From: Treponema sp. | GTDB lineage: Bacteria > Spirochaetota > Spirochaetia > Treponematales > Treponemataceae | Direction of reading: 5' to 3' | Assembly (NCBI GenBank): GCA_017617145.1 | Contig: JAFZWX010000197.1 | Coordinates: 1-42,518, forward strand | DNA length: 42,518 nucleotides | Shown here: positions 22,875 through 31,347 of the stretch, piece by piece | How positions within the stretch are numbered: the stretch's first letter is position 1 | How the letters are laid out: the number at the start of each line of letters is the position of its first letter | Translations under genes and position numbers: made by a program | The notes under the pieces: generated by a model | What the model was told of the DNA's origin: nothing | Seen by the model: the letters and a program-made list of their open reading frames with translations, nothing else | Database searches by the model: none

Positions 22875-23400
22875 ACTTTCCACCTTCCTTCTTTTGTCTT
22901 AATTGTTCCAGTAACAAAAGACTTTCTTCTATTCTTCCTTCTTGATACTTTATGACAGTCATGAAAAAGAGAGCTTCTGTGTTATCCTCATCGCATAAAA
23001 GAATCTCTCTTACACTTTCTTCTGCTTTTTCGAAAAAAGACTGTTCAAGATACATAAAAGCTTCATTTAGCTTGGCTTCAACAGTTAGTACCCTTATATA
23101 TAAAATCTGGGCTTTATCATAAATAACTGTAGTTTCTTTTATATTCAGATATCTGTCTCCATAACCAGTGATAACATGTTCTCCCTTTGGTACATCCTTC
23201 AGAACGAAACGTCCACTTATGTCACTTTGACAACAATAGACCCCGTCTACACAGATTGTGTAGTTAACGACAGGCTTATTCTGGTTATCATAGATCATAC
23301 CGTTGAGCGTAACAGGAGCTTTTGCCAGATCTACAGATTTGCAGGCTGTTGAAAAGAAAATCAAAAGAACGGTTATTGATATCAGGAATTTTTTCATCAT
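22837..23400 (-). CDS. Lipoprotein with carboxypeptidase-regulatory-like and TPR-like segments
   Basis: The 187-residue protein has a lipobox signal (LIFFSTAC). A beta-sandwich of the carboxypeptidase-regulatory-like type follows (VTLNGMIYDNQNKPVVNYTI, DISGRFVLKDVPKGEHVI). The C-terminal ~70 residues are TPR-like helices (LNEAFMYLEQSFFEKAEESV and following). Its ATG overlaps the stop of the preceding gene by four bases. The combination suits a periplasmic assembly or tethering factor. T2SS pilotins are also small helical lipoproteins, but no direct homology is claimed. Confidence 0.75.
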   Translation of the reverse strand: MMKKFLISITVLLIFFSTACKSVDLAKAPVTLNGMIYDNQNKPVVNYTICVDGVYCCQSDISGRFVLKDVPKGEHVITGYGDRYLNIKETTVIYDKAQILYIRVLTVEAKLNEAFMYLEQSFFEKAEESVREILLCDEDNTEALFFMTVIKYQEGRIEESLLLLEQLRQKKEGGKYVNGLEKIITEN

Positions 23401-24632
23401 TCTTCCTCCGAAATATAAATTTTATTTTCCGGTGTCCTGTAGTAATAAAAGGTTTTTCCGTTTTTCTTAACTGTTCCAATTTTTTTATAGCCGTCTATTC
23501 TGTTTAAATTTTTCTTTGCAACACCAGATAAGTCTTCCTTTAAGGTAATAGAGGCCTCCTTTCCTTCTTTTTTTCCTATAAAAATATTTGAAAGCGTCTC
23601 TTTTTTTTCTGGATTTTCAATAATCTGGTTTTTATTCACAAGCAAGCCTTCTATACTCACCTGATATGAATCCAACGTACTGTTTCTGTTTTCTGAAAAA
23701 TTTAGTAAATATAAATTATTTTCAGTAAAAAGTATGTTCAGCCTTTCATTAAGCGACTTTAGATTTCCTTCTGTAACTCTCATCAAGAATGTCACCCTTC
23801 CATCATCCTGTGCTATACCGCTTGAAAGCATCTGTGCTCCAGTCCTTTTAAACTCATCAGATAACCTTTCCTGAATTTCTAAAAGTGCCATTGAGTCTTC
23901 TGAAGGAACTATGCTATATGACAAATCTGTCTCTATCTTTATCTCGAATGCTTCTTTTTCATCCCAGTAGGTGATGTTCTGGCAGATACATTTTTTTACA
24001 AAATCTGCTTCATTAAGCTCTTTAATAAGTTCATAAGACTGCTTGCCTTCTGCGGAAAAATCAAGAACTGCCGAGTTTTCTGATGTAAACTGTAAAGAAT
24101 TAATAATAATCCCGTGTCTTTCAAAAATAAAAGAGCAGTTGTTTATAACATCAAACATGTTCTTATGCAGTCTTACTTCAGGAGTTTCAACAACAGGAAG
24201 TTCTGTTTCTTCTTTATGATGTTTCGTATCCATCGCTTTTATTATTCCAAAACCCGCAGCCGATAAAACAAGAAATGAAATAATCCCAAAAAAGCAGATC
24301 CGCCATTTTCTTCTTTCCCCGTTTCTTTTAAAGTTAAATCCTGAAAACATTTTTATCTTTTTACCGTCTTCTGTTTCAAAATAAAATATGCAGTTTTTCT
24401 CGAGGATTCTTTTTTCTGTATAAAGGGCTTTTGTAATAACGACAACCCTTGCCCTCCTGCCATATGCATCCTTTGTGAAAAAATAATCCCAAAGACTTTC
24501 AGAAGAAAATCCAGGATGTTTTTGTATAAGCGCCTGCTTTATAAAATCATATATGGCTTTTGAACCCATGATTTTCTGAGGAATTGGAATTACATAGTTT
24601 TCCGCATATGGTAGAGTAAGCTTTATCTTCAT
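23397..24632 (-). CDS. Single-pass membrane protein, possible GspL/GspM-like assembly component
   Basis: The 411-residue protein has a cytoplasmic N-terminal ~107 residues, one transmembrane segment at about 108-134 (ICFFGIISFLVLSAAGFGII), and a large periplasmic region with two possible repeats of a ferredoxin-like fold. In position (after the pseudopilin) and layout it resembles the GspL/GspM or PilN/PilO platform proteins, but there is no clear sequence match. It starts three bases after gspG and overlaps the next gene by four. The Phe/Tyr-rich C-terminus (KTFYYYRTPENKIYISEEE) is soluble. If it is the platform protein, it would link the GspE-GspF motor to the secretin, replacing GspC, L and M, which are absent. 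Confidence 0.6.
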   Translation of the reverse strand: MKIKLTLPYAENYVIPIPQKIMGSKAIYDFIKQALIQKHPGFSSESLWDYFFTKDAYGRRARVVVITKALYTEKRILEKNCIFYFETEDGKKIKMFSGFNFKRNGERRKWRICFFGIISFLVLSAAGFGIIKAMDTKHHKEETELPVVETPEVRLHKNMFDVINNCSFIFERHGIIINSLQFTSENSAVLDFSAEGKQSYELIKELNEADFVKKCICQNITYWDEKEAFEIKIETDLSYSIVPSEDSMALLEIQERLSDEFKRTGAQMLSSGIAQDDGRVTFLMRVTEGNLKSLNERLNILFTENNLYLLNFSENRNSTLDSYQVSIEGLLVNKNQIIENPEKKETLSNIFIGKKEGKEASITLKEDLSGVAKKNLNRIDGYKKIGTVKKNGKTFYYYRTPENKIYISEEE

Positions 24633-24635
24633 TCA

Positions 24636-25109
24636 CTATCTCCGTTTCCACGAATATATGTCTTTTGCCGTTCCTTCCCCTCCTTTTTCTCCGTCACTAC
24701 CATAAGAGAAAATTTCATATGGCAGGTTATTCGGTCCCGGAACTTTGTAATTGTATTCATACCCCCATGGGTCAGGTGGTAGTTCTGTATCTATATAAGG
24801 TCCATTCCAGAGCACCGGAACAGGATACAGATATGGTTTTTCCCAAAGTGCACCAAGCCCCTGCTCCTGCGTTGGAAAACGACCACAATCTAGGTAATAC
24901 TCTTCAAGAGCATCCTTAAAGGTTTCTATTTCTTTATAACATTTTGTCTCTTTTGCCCTGTCTATTATTTTAATGGAGGCAATACCAACAACTACTGTAA
25001 GAAGCAGGACTACGGCAAGACACACAAGTGTTTCCACATAAGTAAATCCGCCCTGTGTCTGATTCATAATTTTTTTTATCTCTTTAACGATTTTCTCTTT
25101 TTTTTTCAT
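24636..25109 (-). CDS. gspG: Type II secretion major pseudopilin GspG
   Basis: The prepilin signature is QTQGGFTYVETLVCLAVVLL: cleavage after Gly21, Phe at +1 and Glu at +5, followed by the hydrophobic assembly helix. The C-terminal half has the full GspG pattern: GRFPTQEQGLGALWEKP, WNGPYI, DPWGYEYNY, and SYGSDGEKGGEG with the calcium-site Asp/Gly residues. GspG subunits form the periplasmic pseudopilus that pushes substrates through the secretin. An internal ATG giving MNQTQGGF is an alternative start. No minor pseudopilins (GspH-K) or prepilin peptidase are nearby, so a peptidase encoded elsewhere would be needed. Confidence 0.95.
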   Translation of the reverse strand: MKKKEKIVKEIKKIMNQTQGGFTYVETLVCLAVVLLLTVVVGIASIKIIDRAKETKCYKEIETFKDALEEYYLDCGRFPTQEQGLGALWEKPYLYPVPVLWNGPYIDTELPPDPWGYEYNYKVPGPNNLPYEIFSYGSDGEKGGEGTAKDIYSWKRR

Positions 25110-25124
25110 TTCTTTTCCTCCGTA

Positions 25125-26072
25125 TTATAACAGGGTACTTCCAAGATTTTGAAAAACAGGAACTATACATACCGTTACAAGTGTTAGTATATAAACCCCG
25201 GTATCAAACATTATTACCGGTTCTATAAACCGTCTTACAGTTTCTTTCTGTTTTTTTCTTTCGTACTTATAGTGTAAAAAAATCTTTTTAAAACTACCGG
25301 TCATCTCTCCGTTCTCTTCAGCTGTACATAACCAGGCGTTACAGAAACTGTCAAAGTATCCACCTTCCTGACATAAGACAGAAAGCTTTTTCCCATTCCT
25401 TATTCCACTTAAAATTCCTCCGACAATTTTAGAACCCTTCCTGTTTGCAGCATTTTCCCTGAGCACCAAACTAAAAGAATCATCAAGACTTACCCGGTTT
25501 AATGACAGATAATAAAGAGTCCTGAATAACCTGTACTGGAAATCTGATTTACCTGAACAATAAATGATGAAAAAAGCTGTTAGTGTAACAGAAACAGCAA
25601 GCCAGATATTTGCCAGGATAATACCCTTTATAAATGTAAGACGATCAACATATGAAACCAACTGTATATATGGGAGTGCGAAAATCAAAAGCAGAAAACT
25701 TAATGTAAACGCAATAAGTATAATTACTGCCGGATATAAACAGATTATGACAGTATCATATTTTCTCTCTTTTTCTTCCTTCATTTCTTCCGTTATGTTT
25801 TCAAGTACAGGAACAATATCACCGGTTTTTTCTGCGCTCAAAAGCATTGATTCATACATAGTAAGTTTCCTACATACACTGATTATTGCATGACCTGCCG
25901 ACTCGCTGTTTTCAAGACCCATTTTTATTTTAGAAGCATATTTACGACATGATGGATTTTCGTTAAGGCTTTCCAGACAATGATTTAACGCTAATCCGCT
26001 TTTTAACAATGAACACAAAAGTTCCAGAAAAGCTGTTATTTCAAGTTTTTTTACAGGCCTTTTTATTCGCAT
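25125..26072 (-). CDS. gspF: Type II secretion inner-membrane platform protein GspF
   Basis: The 315-residue protein has two T2SSF domains (LELLCSLLKSGLALNHCLES near the start; SDFQYRLFRTLYYLSLNR in the second). Three hydrophobic segments lie near 110-138, 150-172 and 290-310. It is shorter than typical GspF (about 400 residues), having lost most of the N-terminal lead-in. It sits in the inner membrane as the base on which the GspE motor acts. It overlaps gspE by 10 bases and precedes gspG by 15. Confidence 0.9.
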   Translation of the reverse strand: MRIKRPVKKLEITAFLELLCSLLKSGLALNHCLESLNENPSCRKYASKIKMGLENSESAGHAIISVCRKLTMYESMLLSAEKTGDIVPVLENITEEMKEEKERKYDTVIICLYPAVIILIAFTLSFLLLIFALPYIQLVSYVDRLTFIKGIILANIWLAVSVTLTAFFIIYCSGKSDFQYRLFRTLYYLSLNRVSLDDSFSLVLRENAANRKGSKIVGGILSGIRNGKKLSVLCQEGGYFDSFCNAWLCTAEENGEMTGSFKKIFLHYKYERKKQKETVRRFIEPVIMFDTGVYILTLVTVCIVPVFQNLGSTLL

Positions 26073-27244
26073 AACTTCCTCACTTCGCCTTTATTCTTAA
26101 AACTTTGTATATCAGCTTCAAGGAACCTTCCTTCTCCATCTTTTTCCGTTAAAACCTGCGAAATTATGCCTTTCAGGACAGAACATACTATGTATGCCGG
26201 CACACCCATATCTATAAGTCTTAGCGGAGTTTCTTCACAGCAGCCTGTATGAAGACTTGCAAAAACAAGATGTCCGGTTAATGCAAGCCGACATGCCATC
26301 AAAGCGGTCTGCTCATCCCTTATTTCTCCAACCATGAGGATATCAGGATCATGTCTTAAAACCCTTTTCAATACTTCTGCAAATGTTTTTCCAATTCCCT
26401 CATCTACACATACCTGAAGGACATTCTTTATTCTGTATTCAACGGGGTCTTCTATTGTTATAATCTGAATCATTTTTCTGCTAAGACGAGAAATAATAGC
26501 AGCAAGTGTTGTTGTTTTTCCGGAGCCAGTCGGTCCTGTTACAAGCACAAGACCGTGCTTTAAATTCATCATGTCCTGTATTTGTTCAAGCTGACTTTTG
26601 TTAAATCCCAAAGTTTCAATTTCGGGTGCCCTTATAGCTCCTCCCAGAATTCGTAATACTGCTGATTCTCCACTTATCCCTGGTATTATAGAAACTCTTA
26701 TGTCATAGATATTATTCTTTCTTTCAAAATCAAACCTTCCGTCCTGACATTTACGGTGGTCAAGTATATTCAAATCTGATAAAAGTTTTATTCTTGCAAC
26801 AACAGCTGCCCCTTTTTCGCAATCAGTGTCAATCATCGGGTAAAGCTTTCCATCTTTCCTGTACTTTACATGTGTCTTCTCGCCCTCAACATCTATATGG
26901 ATATCACTTACACTTTTATGAATTCCTTCAGTTATTATACTGTTTAAAAGATTTACCGAAGGTGCTGACTTTGCTGCACTTATTGCACTTTCTTTCTCTA
27001 TTTCTTTATCAGAACTAGAATTTTCATTCACTCCTGAATAAGCCCTTGTAATAAGTATGTCGTATTCTTCGTTTTCTAGTCTTTTAAAACTTATACTTTT
27101 TTGAGGTAGAAAATACCTTTCAAGCCTTCCCTTTAGTTCTGCATCTGGTTCTTTTGTGTAGCCAATGATAACAAAATCCTCTTTTTCAGAGATAACCGCT
27201 ATGTTATTGTTCTCGCAGAACTGTGCCGAAAGCTTTTTATTCAT
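26063..27244 (-). CDS. gspE: Type II secretion ATPase GspE, compact form
   Basis: The 393-residue ATPase carries the GspE/PilB core: SDIHIDVEGEKTHVKYRKDG (N2 domain), Walker A GPTGSGKTTT at residues 237-246, Asp box ITIEDPVEYR, Walker B ILMVGEIRD and the His box LTGHLVFASLHTG. It powers pseudopilus assembly in the cytoplasm. Two parts usual in GspE are missing. The N-terminal domain is reduced to about 90 residues. The tetracysteine zinc-binding C-terminal domain is absent: after YIVCSVLKGIISQVL the protein ends within 34 residues. It starts five bases after gspD and overlaps gspF. Confidence 0.93.
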   Translation of the reverse strand: MNKKLSAQFCENNNIAVISEKEDFVIIGYTKEPDAELKGRLERYFLPQKSISFKRLENEEYDILITRAYSGVNENSSSDKEIEKESAISAAKSAPSVNLLNSIITEGIHKSVSDIHIDVEGEKTHVKYRKDGKLYPMIDTDCEKGAAVVARIKLLSDLNILDHRKCQDGRFDFERKNNIYDIRVSIIPGISGESAVLRILGGAIRAPEIETLGFNKSQLEQIQDMMNLKHGLVLVTGPTGSGKTTTLAAIISRLSRKMIQIITIEDPVEYRIKNVLQVCVDEGIGKTFAEVLKRVLRHDPDILMVGEIRDEQTALMACRLALTGHLVFASLHTGCCEETPLRLIDMGVPAYIVCSVLKGIISQVLTEKDGEGRFLEADIQSFKNKGEVRKLCE

Positions 27245-27249
27245 TCCAT

Positions 27250-29324
27250 TCAGTTTCCTTTTTGTCTGACTTGACCTAAATAATCAAGCAACTTTTTTTC
27301 CCAGCATTCGGTTTCTTCTGTTTTCTGAATTTCTTCTATATGCGGAAGAAGATATATCGTAAGCTCTGTCTTTGTATTAGAAACATCATTTGCCTTGAAA
27401 AGGCTTCCTATCCAAGGAATTTTGGACAGAAACGGAACACCCTGGCTTGACTCAGAATCATCTGACTGACTCAGCCCGCTCAAGACTACGGGTTCTCCGC
27501 TTCTAGCAACAATCTTTGTCGTAACTGTTTTTTCCGAAGTAGGAGGGGGATTCCCGTTTTTCTTTGAAACATCTACCCCCTGCTTTGAAACAGATGTATT
27601 AATATTCATTGTTATAAGATCAGCTCCAGAAACCCATCCGTCAATTTCAAGCACAAGTCCCGATGTTATTTCACGTGTTATTGTGCTGAAAGCTTCCTTC
27701 CCGCTTTCGGAATTAATTGCAGCGTCTTTATAACGGTATGTATTTGTATTTTTAAAAGTGAGTTTTTCACCGGAAAGCCCGTATAGTGTTGTATCTGCAA
27801 AAACCGAGACCTGATTTTCTGCTATTGCTGCATTTATCTTTTCAGAAAAAGTAAGACCGAATGCTGTTATTGCATCAAAATTAATGTTTAATAGATTTCC
27901 GACTTCTCCAGATATCAAAGTCCTGTCTCCCATTGTGCTTGGCCTTATCGAGGTAGACATGCCCCAGGAAAGGCTGGAACTTTTTTCGTATTGAAGAATC
28001 AACAGGTCATATCTAACGATTTTTTTAGGCCTGTCTATTTCTTCTAAAAGCTCAAGAAGCAGGTCCCGTTTTTCAGCACTCCCGGTAAAGAAAAGAGAGT
28101 TCCCTGTTCCCGTATCATAAAGGTCTTCCTTTGATATAGATGGAGGCAGGACCTTTAGAAGTTCCTCTGGTTTTATATATTTAAGATTAATAGTCTGGAT
28201 TCCGCTTTCTCTGTCAATTTCTTCAAGCCAGCTTTGGATATCCTCATACTCTTTTGCTGTGGCAAAAACAGCAAGTCTGGATCCCGTTATTTCTGTTACT
28301 GATATATTCTGATACTTTGTATTTATCAGGGTTGCGATTCTGGAAGACGGTATATTTTTAAGACCAGTTGTGTACCACCTTCGGGATCTCCCAGTTACAG
28401 ATTCTCCTGTACTTCTTGACCCCTTAGGGAAAAGGTACCAGATTCCCTCAGAAAATATGGCCTCTGCATTTATCTGTTCAAGAATAAAAAACAGGGTTTC
28501 TTCCAGTGGCTTCCTGCCAAAAACAATAGCCTTTAACTTTTCATCATTCTGAAGGAAGTTTGAATACGATTCTCCTGAATACATGAATATTTTTTCAAGT
28601 ACTTTTGATATACTGCAATCCTGTATGTTTACATCAAATTTTCCATCCACATAGCTAATGTCACAAATTTCATTTTCACTGTCAGTCATGCTCTTAGGAA
28701 TATCTGATCTTGTTTTCTTTTCTATCTGTACACCTGCTTTATTTTCTTTAACATAATAATCAGAATGTGGCTGCAGCATCATCTTTATTGCTTCATAAAC
28801 AGTCTGGTTCTCTATGTGAAAAGAATTTTTTTGAGAAGGCAGCGTTTCATATATGACAGCCTTTCCCGTTTTTTTAGAAATCTTTTCAAACACGGCTGCA
28901 AAAGTTGAATCATAGCTGTTTATTGTAATTGTTTTATCTGTATTTTCTTCTATTTTTATTTTAGTTACTGTCCATAAATTTTCACTTTTATCTACACAAA
29001 GCCTGTTCGTCTGCAAGAAGGCATCAAAAACTCTATCAAAATCTGAATTATCTTCCTGTACGGCATACAAAAAATTTCCATTGCCGGTTACCGTGTCATC
29101 ACATATTATAGCCTTGCCACTTTTTAGTGAGAGAATATATACAATGTCACGAAGTTCCTGATTAACAAATTCGTACGCAGTGCTTTGTTGGGCGTATAAA
29201 ATAATTGCATTCAGATAAAGGATTGTGATTAAGAAAACTGTTCTGTATGTTTTAAAACTAGTTATCGCTGAGCGAGATTGCGAGATTGCGAGATTGCGAG
29301 ATTGTAAACATTTTCATCATACAT
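27250..29324 (-). CDS. gspD: Type II secretion secretin GspD; start codon out of frame across an octamer repeat
   Basis: The C-terminal secretin pore is unmistakable: VVLSGLSQ, GVPFLSKIPWIGSLFK, TELTIYLLPHI. N-domains precede it (FVNQELRDIVYILSLKSGKA; INLKYIKPEELLKVLPP). The open frame continues well upstream of TTG 29070 and encodes a signal peptide, YRTVFLITILYLNAIILYAQ. No ATG, GTG or TTG lies in that frame between the signal peptide and TGA 29316-29314. The ATGs at 29324, 29320, 29317 and 29311 are in other frames. They are separated from the signal peptide by four CAATCTCG octamers (29304-29273). With three copies, ATG 29324 reads straight into the signal peptide and a protein of about 688 residues; with two or five copies, ATG 29320 does. 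As given, translation ends after about 20 codons, so the gene is phase-OFF or the repeat count is wrong. Confidence 0.88.
29273..29304 (-). repeat. Tandem octanucleotide repeat, four copies, at the gspD start
   Basis: Four perfect head-to-tail copies of cgagattg on the plus strand (CAATCTCG on the coding strand). Because 8 is not a multiple of 3, gain or loss of one unit changes the gspD frame. It lies between the start codons and the signal peptide, the classic arrangement of a contingency locus. Confidence 0.97.
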
Positions 29325-29331
29325 TTACTTA

Positions 29332-29360
29332 ATTATACCATATAATGGGTCAATTTGCAA
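29332..29360 (-). promoter_or_regulatory. Leaderless promoter of the T2SS-RHS operon
   Basis: On the minus strand TTGCAA (29360-29355), a 17-base spacer, TATAAT (29337-29332), then seven bases to ATG 29324. Transcription should start at or next to the A of ATG. No Shine-Dalgarno sequence is present. It drives all ten genes down to 14127 if there is no internal promoter. Confidence 0.7.
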
Positions 29361-29420
29361 ATTTTTTTTCTTGGTATTTATAAAAAATTACTACTTATAG
29401 AAATTTTTTCACCCAGTCGC

Positions 29421-29426
29421 TATAAT
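29421..29426 (+). promoter_or_regulatory. Candidate -10 box of glmS
   Basis: A perfect TATAAT lies 38 bases before the glmS ATG, but no good -35 box is seen. GGGAG (29452-29456) is the ribosome binding site. No glmS ribozyme core was recognised in the leader. Confidence 0.4.
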
Positions 29427-29463
29427 CTACAGCAAGGTCCGTGCAGGGCTTTGGGAGAAAAAC

Positions 29464-31305
29464 ATGTGTGGAATTGTTGGTTATATCGGCCAGAAAGAAG
29501 CAACACCAGTTCTTATAAATGCACTTAAAAAACTTGAATATCGCGGATACGACAGTGCCGGAATTGCCGTTTTTGATGGAAACGACATTGTTGTACGCAA
29601 GGCAAAGGGAGCCTTAAAATTCCTGGAAGAAAAAATTGCTGACGAAACAATCAAGGGTTCAATTGGAATTGGTCACACTCGCTGGGCCACTCACGGAGAA
29701 CCAAGTGATATTAACGCACATCCACAAACAAACGTAAGCGGCTCCATTGCTATTGTTCACAATGGTATTATTGAAAATTACATGGAACTAAAAAGCTGGC
29801 TTCAGTCACAGGGAATTGTTTTCCGCAGCCAGACCGATACCGAAGTTATTGCACACCTTGTAAACTATTATTACGAACAGACACCTGATCTTTTTGCAGC
29901 AGTTATAAAAGCAATTCACAAGCTTGAAGGAAGCTACGCTCTTGGAGTTGTATGTAAAGATTATCCTGACCGACTTATTGCTGCCCGTAAAGAAAGCCCT
30001 CTCATTATTGGACTTGGAAAAGGCGAAAACTTTATTGCAAGCGATGTACCGGCAGTTCTTGAATACACACGCGACGTATTCTTCCTTGATCAGCGTGAGC
30101 TTGCCGTTCTTTATAATGACCATGTAGATTTATTCAACGACGAAGGCGAACGAATTATTAAAGAACCGTTCCATGTAGACTGGGACATTTCTTCTGCCGA
30201 AAAAGGCGGCTATGCTCACTTTATGCTCAAGGAAATTTATGAGCAGCCAAAAGCCTTGAACGACACACTCCGCCCACGCCTTGTAAAAGAAAACAATCAC
30301 TATGTAGATATAAAATTTGACGAAGTTACCTTTGACGACACCTGGAAAAACGCAGGACGTGTTGTAATTACAGCTTGTGGTACAGCTTATCATGCAGGTG
30401 CTGTTGCAAAATATGCTTTTGAACGACTTGCACGCATTCCTGTTGTTGTAGACTTTGCAAGTGAGTTCCGATACCGCGACCCTATTTTAAACAAGAACGA
30501 TATTTTTATTGTAATAAGCCAGTCTGGTGAAACTGCCGACACTCTTGCTGCCCTTCGTCTTGCTAAAAAAGCCGGAGCTCATATTATTGCAATTACAAAC
30601 TGTGTAGGTTCTACAGTAAGCCGCGAAGCCGATGATGTTATTTATACCTGGGCCGGCCCCGAAATTGCAGTTGCTTCTACAAAAGCATACACAACTCAGC
30701 TTATGTGTCTGTGCCTGCTTGCACTTAAAACTGCACAGCTTCGCGGAACAATATCTGCCACAGAATATACTGCCCTTTTGGACGAGCTTGAACGAATCCC
30801 TGAAAAAGCACAGACAATTCTGGACAATCAGGATGTTATTCAAAAGTTTGCTTCACGCAACTTTAACAAAGAAAAGGTTTTCTATATTGGCCGCCAGTTT
30901 GACAGCGCAACAAGTCTTGAATGTGCACTTAAGCTTAAAGAAGTAAGCTACATGCATTCCGAAGCTTTTGCCGCAGGTGAACTTAAGCACGGACCAATTG
31001 CACTCATAGACCGAAAAACTCTTGTAGTTGCAACTGCCACAATGCCGTCGCTTTTTGACAAGCTCAAGAGCAATATTGTCGAGGTAAAATCGCGAGGGGC
31101 AGCAACCCTTGTAATAACCCAGAACACCGATGGAACTTTTGGCGAAAGTGCAGACGAAGTAATTACAATTCCAGACACTGATGAAGCATTTATTTCTATG
31201 CTTTCAATTATCCCGGCTCAGCTTTTTGCCTATTACTGTGCCGTACAGCGCGGTAATGATCCTGATAAGCCAAGGAACCTCGCAAAATCGGTTACTGTTG
31301 AATAA
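29464..31305 (+). CDS. glmS: Glutamine--fructose-6-phosphate aminotransferase (isomerizing)
   Basis: The 613-residue enzyme makes glucosamine-6-phosphate from fructose-6-phosphate and glutamine, the first step of UDP-GlcNAc and peptidoglycan synthesis. The N-terminal nucleophile is MCGIVGYIG (Cys2 after Met removal), with GHTRWATHGEPSDINAHP and HNGIIENY forming the glutaminase site. Two SIS domains follow (VVITACGTAYHAG, ISQSGETADTLAAL; then LKEVSYMHSEAFAAGELKHG), ending DKPRNLAKSVTVE. Length and ends match the family. It is divergent from the secretion operon. Confidence 0.98.
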   Translation: MCGIVGYIGQKEATPVLINALKKLEYRGYDSAGIAVFDGNDIVVRKAKGALKFLEEKIADETIKGSIGIGHTRWATHGEPSDINAHPQTNVSGSIAIVHNGIIENYMELKSWLQSQGIVFRSQTDTEVIAHLVNYYYEQTPDLFAAVIKAIHKLEGSYALGVVCKDYPDRLIAARKESPLIIGLGKGENFIASDVPAVLEYTRDVFFLDQRELAVLYNDHVDLFNDEGERIIKEPFHVDWDISSAEKGGYAHFMLKEIYEQPKALNDTLRPRLVKENNHYVDIKFDEVTFDDTWKNAGRVVITACGTAYHAGAVAKYAFERLARIPVVVDFASEFRYRDPILNKNDIFIVISQSGETADTLAALRLAKKAGAHIIAITNCVGSTVSREADDVIYTWAGPEIAVASTKAYTTQLMCLCLLALKTAQLRGTISATEYTALLDELERIPEKAQTILDNQDVIQKFASRNFNKEKVFYIGRQFDSATSLECALKLKEVSYMHSEAFAAGELKHGPIALIDRKTLVVATATMPSLFDKLKSNIVEVKSRGAATLVITQNTDGTFGESADEVITIPDTDEAFISMLSIIPAQLFAYYCAVQRGNDPDKPRNLAKSVTVE

Positions 31306-31310
31306 AAAAT

Positions 31311-31339
31311 TTGATTTTCTTGCGAAATTCGGTGATAAT
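31311..31339 (+). promoter_or_regulatory. Leaderless-type promoter of the cyclase gene
   Basis: TTGATT (31311-31316), 17 bases, GATAAT (31334-31339), then eight bases to ATG 31348. No ribosome binding site is visible. Confidence 0.6.
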
Positions 31340-31347
31340 ATACTATT

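Noticed and set aside
27250..29070. TTG at 29070 as the true start of gspD
   Set aside because: It removes a clear signal peptide and the first part of the N-domain that are open in the same frame upstream. It could at most be a fallback start.
29361..29463. glmS ribozyme upstream of glmS
   Set aside because: The leader is short and AT-rich and lacks the conserved glmS ribozyme core.
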